A model generated the notes under the pieces. That model had not been told where the DNA came from and did not search any database. It was given only the letters and a program-made list of their open reading frames with translations. From Actibacterium naphthalenivorans (lineage in GTDB: Bacteria > Pseudomonadota > Alphaproteobacteria > Rhodobacterales > Rhodobacteraceae), in contig NZ_JACIEQ010000004.1 in NCBI RefSeq assembly GCF_014196965.1, forward strand, positions 62,001-126,000: a stretch of DNA of 64,000 nt, read 5' to 3'. The position numbers and the translations under genes are program-made. Of the stretch, positions 15,524-27,444 are shown in pieces (position 1 is the stretch's first letter; each line of letters starts with the position of its first letter).

Positions 15524-17776
15524 ATGCCAGATCTGCTGATCGAACTCTTTTCTGAAGAAATTCCCGCACGCATGCAGGGGCGCGCCCGCGCGGACCTGCA
15601 AAAGCGCATGACGGACGGTCTGGTCGAGGCCGGGCTGACCTATGCCTCCGCCGCCGCGTTTTCCACGCCACGGCGTCTGGCGCTGACGGTGGAGGGGCTG
15701 AGCGACGAAAGCCCCACCCTGCGCGAAGAACGCAAGGGCCCGCGCACCGACGCGCCGCAAAAGGCGCTGGAGGGGTTCCTGCGCGCCACCGGCCTGAGCA
15801 AGGATGAGCTGCAGGTGCGCGACGACAAGAAGGGGCAGGTCTATTTCGCCGCCATCGTCAAACCCGGCCGCCCGGCGGCGCAGATCGTGGCCGAGGTGCT
15901 GGAGGATGTGATCCGCAACTTCCCTTGGCCCAAATCCATGCGCTGGGGGGCGGGCAGCCTGCGCTGGGTGCGGCCGCTGCATTCGATCATCTGCATCCTG
16001 ACGCGCGAGGACGGGGCCGAGGTGGTGCCGCTGCGCGTCGACGGGATCACCGCCGACAACCGGACCGAGGGTCACCGCTTCATGGCGCCCGCCAGTTTCG
16101 AGGTATCCTCCTTTGACGATTACGCGGCCAAGCTGAAAAAGGCCCATGTGATGCTCGACCCGGCCGAACGGGCCGCGCATATCTGGCATGACGCCACCAA
16201 CATGGCCTTCGCCCGCGGGCTCGAGGTGGTCGAAGACCGGGGGCTGCTGGAAGAGGTGGCCGGGCTTGTGGAATGGCCGGTGGTGCTGATGGGCGATATC
16301 GGCGCCGCGTTTCTGGAACTGCCGCCCGAGGTTCTGCAGACCTCGATGAAAGAGCATCAGAAGTTCTTTTCGGTGCGCGACCCGAAATCGGGGCGGATCG
16401 TGAAATTCGTGACCGTGGCCAACCGCGAGACCGCCGATGACGGCGCGACGATTCTGGCGGGCAACCAGAAGGTGCTTTCGGCCCGGCTGTCGGATGCGCG
16501 GTTCTTCTGGGAAAACGATCTGCGCGTCGCCAAGGCGGGCATGGGGGCATGGCAGGAGAAGCTGGCCAATGTCACCTTCCACAATCAGCTGGGCACCCAG
16601 GCCGCGCGGATCGAACGCATCGCCAAGCTGGCGCGCGAGCTTGCGCCGACGGTGGGGGCCGATCCGGACATGGCGCAGCAGGCGGCAGAGGTGGCGAAGG
16701 CCGATCTGGCGTCGGAAATGGTGTATGAATTCCCCGAGTTGCAGGGGATCATGGGCCGCTACTATGCCCGCGCCGCAGGGCTGGACCCGGCCATCGCGGA
16801 AGCGGCCGAGATGCATTACAAACCGCTCGGCCCGTCCGACGATCTGCCGCTGCACCCGGTTTCCATCGCCGTGTCGGTCGCCGACAAGCTCGACATGCTG
16901 GCCGGGTTCTGGGCGATCGACGAAAAGCCCACCGGCTCTAAGGATCCGTTCGCACTGCGCCGCGCGGCGCTGGGCATCATCCGCATCGTTCTGGACAGCG
17001 ACCTGCGCATCGGGCTGGAGCGGCTGATCAACATGCAGCTTCTGGCCCATACCATCGCCCTGAACACCGACACTGCAGAAGAGCGCGAGGTGTATTTCCT
17101 GCATGACATGGTGGACGAGATCGCCCATCACGGCGTTTTCCTCGCGGCCTTCCACGCGGTGCTCGACAAGCTGACGGGCGCCGATGAAACCTTCGAGGTG
17201 GAAGAGGGCACATGGCTGGCGAACCTGCGCGCCGCGCTGCCGGACATGAGCGATGATCTGCTGGCCTTCTTCCACGACCGGCTGAAGGGCCATCTGCGTG
17301 ACGAGGGCGTGCGCCATGATATTATCGACGCCTGCCTGTCGATGCCGGGCAATGACGACCTGACGCTGCTGGTCAAGCGCGCCGAGGCGCTTTCGGCCTT
17401 CATGGAAACCGAGGATGGCGGGAACCTTCTGCAGGGCTTCAAGCGCGCCAACAACATCCTGACCCAGGCCGAGGAAAAGGACGGGGTCGAATACCGGTTC
17501 GGCCCGGATGTGAAATTCGCCGAGGGGGAGCAGGAAAAAGCCCTGTTCGCGGCGCTGGACGAGGCTGAGTCGGTGATCAAACAGGCCATGTCGGACGAGG
17601 ATTTCGCAGTTGCAATGGGCGCGATGGCGGCGCTGCGTGCCCCGATCGACGCTTTCTTCGAGGCGGTTCAGGTGAATACCGATAATGACATTGTGCGGCG
17701 CAACCGTCTGAATCTGTTGCACCGCATCCGCGAGACCTGTCTTCAGGTCGCGGATCTGGGCCGGATCGAGGGCTAG
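15524..17776 (+). CDS. glyS: Glycyl-tRNA synthetase beta subunit
   Basis: A 750-aa beta subunit that binds tRNA-Gly and supports the GlyQ catalytic subunit. It starts MPDLLIELFSEEIPARMQ, the conserved beta-subunit N-terminus. Other conserved segments are TPRRLALTVEGL, RGPRTDAP-like KGPRTDAPQKALEGF, PKSMRWG, FHNQLGTQAARIERIAKLA, and DKLDMLAGFW followed by GSKDPFALRRAALGIIRI. These include the HD-like domain and a C-terminal anticodon-binding domain. The length (about 690-750 aa) is normal. It is the third gene of the glyQ transcription unit. Confidence 0.96.
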   Translation: MPDLLIELFSEEIPARMQGRARADLQKRMTDGLVEAGLTYASAAAFSTPRRLALTVEGLSDESPTLREERKGPRTDAPQKALEGFLRATGLSKDELQVRDDKKGQVYFAAIVKPGRPAAQIVAEVLEDVIRNFPWPKSMRWGAGSLRWVRPLHSIICILTREDGAEVVPLRVDGITADNRTEGHRFMAPASFEVSSFDDYAAKLKKAHVMLDPAERAAHIWHDATNMAFARGLEVVEDRGLLEEVAGLVEWPVVLMGDIGAAFLELPPEVLQTSMKEHQKFFSVRDPKSGRIVKFVTVANRETADDGATILAGNQKVLSARLSDARFFWENDLRVAKAGMGAWQEKLANVTFHNQLGTQAARIERIAKLARELAPTVGADPDMAQQAAEVAKADLASEMVYEFPELQGIMGRYYARAAGLDPAIAEAAEMHYKPLGPSDDLPLHPVSIAVSVADKLDMLAGFWAIDEKPTGSKDPFALRRAALGIIRIVLDSDLRIGLERLINMQLLAHTIALNTDTAEEREVYFLHDMVDEIAHHGVFLAAFHAVLDKLTGADETFEVEEGTWLANLRAALPDMSDDLLAFFHDRLKGHLRDEGVRHDIIDACLSMPGNDDLTLLVKRAEALSAFMETEDGGNLLQGFKRANNILTQAEEKDGVEYRFGPDVKFAEGEQEKALFAALDEAESVIKQAMSDEDFAVAMGAMAALRAPIDAFFEAVQVNTDNDIVRRNRLNLLHRIRETCLQVADLGRIEG

Positions 17777-17796
17777 ACATAGTCGTAACGCAAACC

Positions 17797-17824
17797 TTGC
17801 CATACCGCCGGATCGGCGTATCTT
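17797..17824 (+). promoter_or_regulatory. Possible promoter of the PPDK-like gene
   Basis: TTGCCA (17797-17802), a 16-bp spacer and TATCTT (17819-17824) lie in the 72-bp gap between glyS and the dikinase gene. Matches are moderate; read-through from glyS is also possible. Confidence 0.35.
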
Positions 17825-17848
17825 GCACCGCAACAGGAGGTTGCTGCA

Positions 17849-20398
<2,550 letters not shown>

Positions 20399-20581
20399 CG
20401 GAAGTGATAACAAGGGTTTGGCGCGTTTTTCGCGAAGAGGCCCGACCCCCAGGCAGACAGGCGCGCGCATAAGACCGGCGCACGCCCGCCGCAGTTTTGC
20501 CATAAGGGTGGACGCATAGGCCCGTTTGCTCTATGCCCCCCGTCGGCGGTCACGTCCGACCGTGCGACTTTGGGGGTATTT

Positions 20582-21265
20582 ATGAGTTTCAGGTTGTCCC
20601 TGGCCTTTGGCATCGCGGCCCTTGTTGTGTCTTCGATTTCCGCGCAGGCGGATATTTCGGCGTCAAGCTCCAACGACCCCACCGCCGTGGCGGGTGAGGC
20701 GCTTGCCCGGCAACTGGGGATCGAGCGCACGGCGCTCGGCCAGATCAGCGACCGGAAACTCAAACAGCTCGCCACCTACACCTCGCTGAACGCGCCGACC
20801 CCGGGCGGCAGCCTCTATGACAGATCCTGGCTCGACCGTCAGCCCGCCGCGAAGGGCGGCAAACAGTGGCAGTGCCTGTCCGAGGCGCTGTACTTCGAGG
20901 CGCGCGGCGAAAGCGTTCGCGGCCAGTTTGCCGTGGCCGAGGTTATCCTCAACCGGGTCGCGTCGCCGAATTTCCCCGATACCGTCTGCGGCGTCGTGCA
21001 TCAGGGGACGGGGCGCAAGTTTCAGTGCCAGTTCACCTATAACTGCGACGGCCAGGCCGAGGTGATTTCCGAACCCGCCGCCTATGACAGGGTCGGCAAG
21101 GTGGCCCGGATCATGATGGACGGTGCGCCGCGCGCGCTGACGGGCGGGGCCACTTTCTATCACACGCGCGCGGTAAAGCCGCGCTGGTCGCGGGTGTTCA
21201 CCCGCACCGCGTCGATCGGCGTGCACTATTTCTATCGCAAACCCACCCGGGTGAGCAGCAACTGA
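20582..21265 (+). CDS. Secreted cell wall hydrolase (SleB / Hydrolase_2 family)
   Basis: A 227-aa protein. The ATG at 20582 opens a Sec signal peptide (MSFRLSLAFGIAALVVSSISAQAD, cleavage near 22-23). After a 75-residue low-complexity lead, the Hydrolase_2 domain begins at CLSEALYFEARGESVRGQFAVAEVILNRV, the SleB/CwlJ signature with the catalytic Glu in EARGE. It continues with CGVVHQG, CQFTYNCDG and GATFYHTRAVKPRW. These enzymes are lytic transglycosylase-like glycosidases acting on peptidoglycan; in non-sporulating Rhodobacteraceae they are presumably involved in wall remodelling. The gene stands alone between ppdK and glmM. Confidence 0.88.
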   Translation: MSFRLSLAFGIAALVVSSISAQADISASSSNDPTAVAGEALARQLGIERTALGQISDRKLKQLATYTSLNAPTPGGSLYDRSWLDRQPAAKGGKQWQCLSEALYFEARGESVRGQFAVAEVILNRVASPNFPDTVCGVVHQGTGRKFQCQFTYNCDGQAEVISEPAAYDRVGKVARIMMDGAPRALTGGATFYHTRAVKPRWSRVFTRTASIGVHYFYRKPTRVSSN

Positions 21266-21397
21266 CCGCCCCGCATCGGCGGTGACCGGCGCGCGCGACA
21301 TGCCGCTGAACTTCGGGTATTCAGCCCGGCCCCGTCCGTGGTATGAGCGGGCCTATCCGGCGCTCAGACCGGCTGTTGCGGTTCCTTGGGGGATGAT

Positions 21398-22744
21398 ATG
21401 AGTGACAAGCTTTTCGGAACCGACGGCGTTCGCGGACGGGCAAACACACATCCGATGACGGCCGAGATGGCCCTGCGCCTGGGCGCGGCGGCCGGCCGGT
21501 ATTTCCGGCGCGACGGCTCGGCCGCACATCGCGTTGTCATCGGCAAGGACACGCGGCTTTCGGGCTATATGTTCGAGAACGCGCTGACGGCGGGTTTCAC
21601 CTCCACCGGTATGAATGTCTTCCTGCTGGGGCCGGTGCCGACGCCGGCGGTGGGGATGCTGACACCCTCGATGCGCGCGGATGTGGGGGTGATGATCTCT
21701 GCCTCGCACAACCCGCATCATGACAACGGCATCAAGTTCTTCGGCCCTGACGGGTTCAAGCTGTCGGACGAGGCCGAGGCCGAGATCGAGGCGCTGCTCG
21801 ATACCGATGTTCAGCCGACGCAGGCCGAAAACATCGGCCGTGCCAAACGGATCGACGATGGCCGCTTTCGTTATAATGAACGGATCAAGACCACCTTCCC
21901 GCAGGGCAAGCGCCTGGACGGGCTGAAAGTGCTGATCGACTGCGCCAACGGGGCGGCCTATCGCACCGCGCCCGAGGTGCTGTGGGAGCTGGGGGCAGAG
22001 GTGGTGCCGCTGGGTGTGTCACCCGACGGGTTCAACATCAACGACAAATGCGGCTCGACCCATACAGATACCGCCGCCGCCGCCGTGGTGGCGCATGGGG
22101 CGGATGTGGGGATCTGTCTGGATGGTGACGCCGACCGGGTGATGATCATCGACGAGAACGGCGTGGTTGCCGATGGCGATCAGATCATGGCGCTCTTCGC
22201 GTCTCGCTGGGCCGAGGCGGGGCGGCTGCGCGCGGGCACGCTGGTGGCCACGGTCATGTCCAACCTGGGGCTGGAGCGGTATCTGGGCGGGCGCGGCCTG
22301 TCGCTGGAGCGCACCTCGGTCGGCGACCGCTATGTGGTCGAGGCGATGCGCCGGGGCGGTTGGAATCTGGGCGGCGAGCAATCGGGCCATATCGTGATGA
22401 CCGATTACGCCACCACCGGCGACGGGCTGTTGGCCGGGCTGCAGTTTCTGGCCGCCATGGTCGACACCGGCCAGCCGGCCAGCGCGCTGATCCGGCAATT
22501 CGACCCGGTGCCGCAACTGCTGCAGAACGTGCGCTATGCGGCGGGGCAGGCCCCGCTGGATGCGGCGGCGGTGAAAGCGGCGATTACCGGAGCCGAAGGC
22601 CGGCTTGCCGGAGCCGGCCGCCTGCTGATCCGCAAATCGGGCACGGAGCCGCTGATCCGGGTCATGGCCGAATGCGAGGATGATGGCTTGCTGAAGGATG
22701 TGGTCGGCACGATCGTGGCAGAGATCGAAGCGGCCACGCGCTGA
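21398..22744 (+). CDS. glmM: Phosphoglucosamine mutase
   Basis: A 448-aa enzyme converting glucosamine-6-phosphate to glucosamine-1-phosphate for UDP-GlcNAc, peptidoglycan and LPS synthesis. The ATG at 21398 gives [16 protein letters not shown], the standard N-terminus. The phosphoserine loop is [18 protein letters not shown] (about residues 96-113), the Mg-binding loop [10 protein letters not shown], the sugar-binding loop GGEQSGH and the phosphate-binding [14 protein letters not shown] near the C-terminus. Everything needed for activity is present. It is convergent with the OpgC-like gene with a 6-bp gap. Confidence 0.97.
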   Translation: MSDKLFGTDGVRGRANTHPMTAEMALRLGAAAGRYFRRDGSAAHRVVIGKDTRLSGYMFENALTAGFTSTGMNVFLLGPVPTPAVGMLTPSMRADVGVMISASHNPHHDNGIKFFGPDGFKLSDEAEAEIEALLDTDVQPTQAENIGRAKRIDDGRFRYNERIKTTFPQGKRLDGLKVLIDCANGAAYRTAPEVLWELGAEVVPLGVSPDGFNINDKCGSTHTDTAAAAVVAHGADVGICLDGDADRVMIIDENGVVADGDQIMALFASRWAEAGRLRAGTLVATVMSNLGLERYLGGRGLSLERTSVGDRYVVEAMRRGGWNLGGEQSGHIVMTDYATTGDGLLAGLQFLAAMVDTGQPASALIRQFDPVPQLLQNVRYAAGQAPLDAAAVKAAITGAEGRLAGAGRLLIRKSGTEPLIRVMAECEDDGLLKDVVGTIVAEIEAATR

Positions 22745-22750
22745 GCCGTT

Positions 22751-23944
22751 TCAGGATTGCGACGCGGGCACCCGCTGCGCCTTTGCGGTGGTTTTCCTTT
22801 GCAACCGGGCATGGCCCCAGGCGGCAAGGTAAAGCGGTATCGGGGTGAGCACGATCAGCACTTCGCGCCACACCGGGCCGGGCGGATAATATTCGACCAC
22901 GATTGCCAGCACATAGACCACCAGAACATGCGCCGAGAACACGTGCAGCGAATGCTGGCCGAGGAACACCAGAAACCTGCGGGTGAACAGCCACTGCACG
23001 AAGGCCGACATTTTCTGGAACAGCCGCACCCGGCTTTCTTCGCCGGCCACCACAAGCCAGGTGACGATGAACAGATCGACGATGAAGGCGATCGGGTAGA
23101 TCAGGCTGAAATTGCCGCGATCCGTATGCGCGAACACCGCTTCCGAGAATGCGTGCCCGAGCAGTTCGTGAAACACGACGCGGTCGTAGATACCCAGAAA
23201 GAAGAAGGCGCCGAGCGTCAGGCAGAACACAAGCTGCCATTGCCGGTTCTTGAGGAACGAAAGATCGAGCGTTCCCGCCGCGCTGTGCAGCCCGAGGTAG
23301 AGCCCGCCGACAAACAGCACCTGCCAGCCGAAGACGTTGAAGAAAATGCCCAGCCGGATCGGATGGCCCAGCCCGGCAAGGGCCAGTTCACCGGTCTGGA
23401 CGACAACCTCGATCAATCCGGTCTGGGCAAGAAACCAGAGCAGCGCCGAAAGCGCGAGGACGAAGCCGGCGTAATTTCGCCGAAACGCCTCCAGTATGAA
23501 GGGGGTGAGCATCATGAACCAGATATACATCGGCAGAATGCCCATGTGCTTGGAGCCGCTGATCAGCGCGAGCGAGGCGGTGGTGAAGCCCACAGGCTCT
23601 GCGCGATAGGGCGCGAGAATCGCCGGAAACAGGCCGAACGCGGCCAGCAGGAGCGCCGCCGCCAGGAAAATCACGATCAGTGTCGCCTGATGCGTATAGA
23701 TCGTGCGGATACGCCGCCAGATAGCGGATTTACACGATGCGAAACCGCGCTTCAGAAGGCGGTTGCCGTAGACCAGGCCGACGACGAAACCTGAAATGAA
23801 AACAAAGCCTTGGGCATCTTCTACCCAGCCGAAATAATGATGGTTCAACTTGCCGAGAATGGCGTGCAGCTCGACATTCGCGTGGATGATCATCATGAAC
23901 AGAAGAAAAAATCCGCGAAAGCCATCAAAAATCGCGATACGCAT
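22751..23944 (-). CDS. OpgC-family membrane protein (glucan/acyl modification)
   Basis: A 397-aa polytopic protein with ten or more hydrophobic helices. The N-terminal RIAIFDGFRGFFLLFMMIIH matches the acyltransferase-3/OpgC start, with the D..RG signature and a conserved His near residue 21. It then has DAQGFVFISGFVVGLVYG, typical of OpgC (PF10129), and a C-terminal LGQHSLHVFSAHVLVVY. OpgC succinylates periplasmic glucans in Rhodobacter and in proteobacteria generally. No opgG or opgH gene is nearby, so the acceptor glycan is inferred, not shown. Transcribed alone, convergent with glmM. Confidence 0.8.
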   Translation of the reverse strand: MRIAIFDGFRGFFLLFMMIIHANVELHAILGKLNHHYFGWVEDAQGFVFISGFVVGLVYGNRLLKRGFASCKSAIWRRIRTIYTHQATLIVIFLAAALLLAAFGLFPAILAPYRAEPVGFTTASLALISGSKHMGILPMYIWFMMLTPFILEAFRRNYAGFVLALSALLWFLAQTGLIEVVVQTGELALAGLGHPIRLGIFFNVFGWQVLFVGGLYLGLHSAAGTLDLSFLKNRQWQLVFCLTLGAFFFLGIYDRVVFHELLGHAFSEAVFAHTDRGNFSLIYPIAFIVDLFIVTWLVVAGEESRVRLFQKMSAFVQWLFTRRFLVFLGQHSLHVFSAHVLVVYVLAIVVEYYPPGPVWREVLIVLTPIPLYLAAWGHARLQRKTTAKAQRVPASQS

Positions 23945-24090
23945 GTCGGTCCCTTCGGCTTCGAAATTGCGGGGCCGAAGTGGCTGCCGCGGCGTTTTCT
24001 CAAGCTTTGCCGGTGGTTATGCTCTTTTCTTCAACCCTACCTTCCAAGCGGAGGTATTCTCAAGCGCTTTCTGAAGCGGACGGCGGGCAA

Positions 24091-24124
24091 AGCAAAGGCC
24101 CGGCTGATTTGCATCAGCCGGGCC
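24091..24124 (-). terminator. Strong intrinsic terminator of ilvC
   Basis: A perfect 12-bp stem (24097-24108 with 24113-24124, loop TTGC) is followed on the minus strand by TTTGCTTTGC. It lies 26 bp beyond the ilvC stop. On the plus strand it lacks a T-run. Confidence 0.75.
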
Positions 24125-24149
24125 CTGTAGTCGCGCGATCCGGGATGGA

Positions 24150-25190
<1,041 letters not shown>

Positions 25191-25240
25191 TCAGTGCTTA
25201 TGCTGCGCGGACAATAGGCCGGGCGCCGTATGAGGGGCTT

Positions 25241-25290
25241 TCATATTTTGACTATTCGCGCGGTTTGTGCGAAATATCATTCTGCAAAAT
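25241..25290. promoter_or_regulatory. AT-rich ilvC/lrp intergenic region with Lrp-like half-sites
   Basis: The 137-bp gap between the divergent ilvC and first lrp gene contains an AT-rich core. CGAAATATCATTCTG (25270-25284) matches 12 of 15 positions of the Lrp consensus. TTTGTGCGAA and TTCTGCAAAA flank it as an imperfect inverted repeat. TTGACT (25249-25254) could be the -35 of the lrp pair. This is plausible autoregulation and ilvC control, not demonstrated. Confidence 0.35.
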
Positions 25291-25309
25291 TGGATAATCC
25301 GAAAAATCC

Positions 25310-25768
25310 ATGCAGATCGACGATACAGACCGCCGTTTGCTGCGCCATCTGCAGGCCGAACCGCAGATGGCCACCGCGGATCTGGCCGACCGGGCCGGGA
25401 TCACCGCCGCCACCTGCTGGCGGCGGCTTGAAAAGCTGCGGCGGGCCGGTGTTCTGCTCGGTACGCGCGCGGTGATCGACTGGCGCGCGCTTGGCTACGG
25501 GGTCGTGGTGTCGTTGCGGTTCACCCTCGACAAGACCGACCCGCGCGCGTTCGATGAGTTTATGACCGCGGCGCGCGATGTGCCCGAGGTGTATGAGATC
25601 CAGACCTTCCTTGGCCGGGTCGATGTGCGGCTGAACGTGCTGGCCCGCGATATGCCGCATTACCAGGAAATCTATCGCCACCGGATCCTGACCCTGCCGC
25701 ATATCGCCGATATCGAGGCGCTGATGCATGTGGCCGATATCAAGCTGGACCAAGGATTGCCGCTTTGA
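25310..25768 (+). CDS. Lrp/AsnC-family regulator, first of a coupled pair
   Basis: A 152-aa protein. N-terminal HTH_AsnC (about 1-60): MQIDDTDRRLLRHLQAEPQMATADLADRAGITAATCWRRLEKLRRAGVL, with the recognition helix around ATCWRRLEKL. C-terminal RAM/AsnC ligand domain (about 70-150): VVVSLRFTLDKTDPRAFDEF, VPEVYEIQTFLGRVDVRLNVLARD and LPHIADIEALMHV. These regulators form octamer-like discs that sense amino acids. It overlaps the next lrp gene by 4 bp and is divergent from ilvC, suggesting branched-chain amino acid sensing. Confidence 0.92.
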   Translation: MQIDDTDRRLLRHLQAEPQMATADLADRAGITAATCWRRLEKLRRAGVLLGTRAVIDWRALGYGVVVSLRFTLDKTDPRAFDEFMTAARDVPEVYEIQTFLGRVDVRLNVLARDMPHYQEIYRHRILTLPHIADIEALMHVADIKLDQGLPL

Positions 25769-26223
25769 CCGATCTCGATGAGGTGGACCGCAAGCTGCTG
25801 AGGGCGCTGTCAGAGGACGCCGATCAGAGCGCTGGCGCGCTCGGGCGGAAATTCGGGCTCAGCCAGCCGGCGGCCTGGCGGCGGATCCGGCGGCTGGAAG
25901 AGGCGGGCATTCTGCGCGGGCGCCGCGTGGTGCTGGACAAGGAGGCGCTGGGGTTCGGCGTGACCGTGTTTCTGGGCGTGAAACTGGCCACCAAGGGCCG
26001 CGTCAGCCTCGAGGATTTCGAGCGCGCGGTCACCGCCATCCCCGAGGTGCAGACGGTGCAGCACGTGCTGGGCATGTATGATTACCGGCTTCGGGTGGTG
26101 GCGCGCGATCTGAGCGATTTCGAAAGGGTGCTGCGCCGGCGTATCATGACGTTGCCCGGCGTGGGGGATGTGGAAGCGAATGTGCTGCTGTCCGAAGAGA
26201 GACGCCCCGGCCCGCTGGGCTGA
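25765..26223 (+). CDS. Lrp/AsnC-family regulator, second of a coupled pair
   Basis: A 152-aa protein with a TTG start (25765) overlapping the stop of the first lrp gene; AAGGA lies 8 nt upstream. HTH: LDEVDRKLLRALSEDADQSAGALGRKFGLSQPAAWRRIRRLEEAGIL. Ligand domain: LGFGVTVFLGVKLATKGRVSLEDFERAV, IPEVQTVQHVLGMYDYRLRVVARD and LPGVGDVEANVLLSE. It has the same length and layout as its neighbour but a diverged sequence, so this is an old duplication or a heteromeric pair. Its last 80 bp overlap the 3' end of the convergent Hint-domain gene. Confidence 0.92.
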   Translation: MTDLDEVDRKLLRALSEDADQSAGALGRKFGLSQPAAWRRIRRLEEAGILRGRRVVLDKEALGFGVTVFLGVKLATKGRVSLEDFERAVTAIPEVQTVQHVLGMYDYRLRVVARDLSDFERVLRRRIMTLPGVGDVEANVLLSEERRPGPLG

Positions 26224-27337
26224 ACGGCCGCCGCTCCGACGATCGCCAGACCCGCGCCTCGACGCTGCGCAGCGCCCGGCGTGACAGAGCATCGGGCAGG
26301 GCCATGGCGGGAAACAGCGCCAGAACCTCGTCGCGCGCCGCCTGATCCAGCGACGACATCGCCTGATCGCCGGGAAAGAAACTCTCCGACGGGCAGCCCT
26401 CGGCCAGAATGATCTGGTGGTCTTGCAGCAGAATGTGGAAATACTCGACCCTGGCACAGGGCTGAACGCGGATCGTATCGCCGTTGGCCAGATGCTTGGC
26501 CGCGACCAGAACCTCATCTTCGCCGAACAGCAATTCCGCGACCGCGCCGGACACCAGCATCCGGTGGTTCTGCGACACGTACAGATCGCGCCGGTTGTCC
26601 AGCGCGCCGGCCTGGATGCGCACGGGCGCCGCAGCGCCGGTACCGGCGACCCATTGCGAGCCGATCCACAGAACCGGCATAAGCCCGCCCTCCATCACGC
26701 GCAGCATGTCGCCCGCCCGCAGCCGTTCCACGGCCACCGGCCCCCGGTCCGTTTCGATCAACGTGCCCCGGGCAAAACAGACCGGAACCAGATTGTTGTT
26801 TTCGGCGTTGAAGGCGCCGTTGCCGTCTTCGGTGGTGCCGGCATCGATGATGCCATCGTTGTCGTAATCATTGTCGCTCAGCCGGTTGAGCGTGATGGGG
26901 CCACTGGAAATATCACTGGTCAGGTCGGTGCCGGCGGCGGCGATCAGTTGATTGAAGCGCGGCGCGCCGGGGTCTGATGAGACCAGAACATTGGCGTTGA
27001 ACCGCAGATAGCTGTCGCCCAGGCCGCTGACATCCGATTGGATATTGGCATATTGGCCCGGGTTCATGGGGGTGTAGGTATAAAGAGGGGTGCCCGACAG
27101 GTAATCGGCGCCGTTGTCATAGATCACCAGGCCGACAATGCGCGAGGCACCCGTGATTTCGCCATCTACTGTGACGTTATCAACCAGAATCTCGACGATA
27201 TCGTCGCTCTGGAATACGGTCTGGCCGCTGTTGATCGTGAGTGTTCCGCCGCCCTCATAGCCGCCGGACGAATTCGTTCCGACATTCGGGTCCGCCAGGA
27301 CGCTGTTTCCGTTCAGAAGGAAAGAAGCATCTGCCAT
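26144..27337 (-). CDS. Hint (hedgehog/intein) domain protein, Hint_2 family
   Basis: A 397-aa protein. Residues 1-190 form a Gly/Asn/Asp-rich, GC-poorer beta-type region (GGYEGGGTLTINSGQ, DNDYDNDGIIDAG) without a Sec signal, as in type I-secreted proteins. From Cys192 the Hint_2 domain starts: CFARGTLIETDRGPVAVERLRAGD, then SQNHRMLVSG (block with His), FGEDEVLVAAKHLANGD and FHILLQDHQIILAEGCPSESFFPGDQA. Hint folds can self-cleave at the Cys; in the Rhodobacteraceae Hint_2 family cleavage and role are not established. The C-terminal 60 residues are Arg/Ser rich, with the last 27 codons antisense to the lrp gene. Upstream AT content and a weak ribosome binding site differ from the neighbours. 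Confidence 0.82.
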   Translation of the reverse strand: MADASFLLNGNSVLADPNVGTNSSGGYEGGGTLTINSGQTVFQSDDIVEILVDNVTVDGEITGASRIVGLVIYDNGADYLSGTPLYTYTPMNPGQYANIQSDVSGLGDSYLRFNANVLVSSDPGAPRFNQLIAAAGTDLTSDISSGPITLNRLSDNDYDNDGIIDAGTTEDGNGAFNAENNNLVPVCFARGTLIETDRGPVAVERLRAGDMLRVMEGGLMPVLWIGSQWVAGTGAAAPVRIQAGALDNRRDLYVSQNHRMLVSGAVAELLFGEDEVLVAAKHLANGDTIRVQPCARVEYFHILLQDHQIILAEGCPSESFFPGDQAMSSLDQAARDEVLALFPAMALPDALSRRALRSVEARVWRSSERRPFSPAGRGVSLRTAAHSLPHPPRRATS

Positions 27338-27444
27338 GCATGTTTTTTTCGAGTGTTGGTTTCTTGTTGGACTCTGGATGCGTCATAGCCGTTTTGCGTT
27401 GCCAATTGGCTAATGTGTCCGAAGTAAGGCGCGCAAGTGGCGGG

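Noticed and set aside
27401-27410. Palindrome GCCAATTGGC before the Hint gene
   Set aside because: Only 10 bp, no extension and no conserved regulator match; could be chance.
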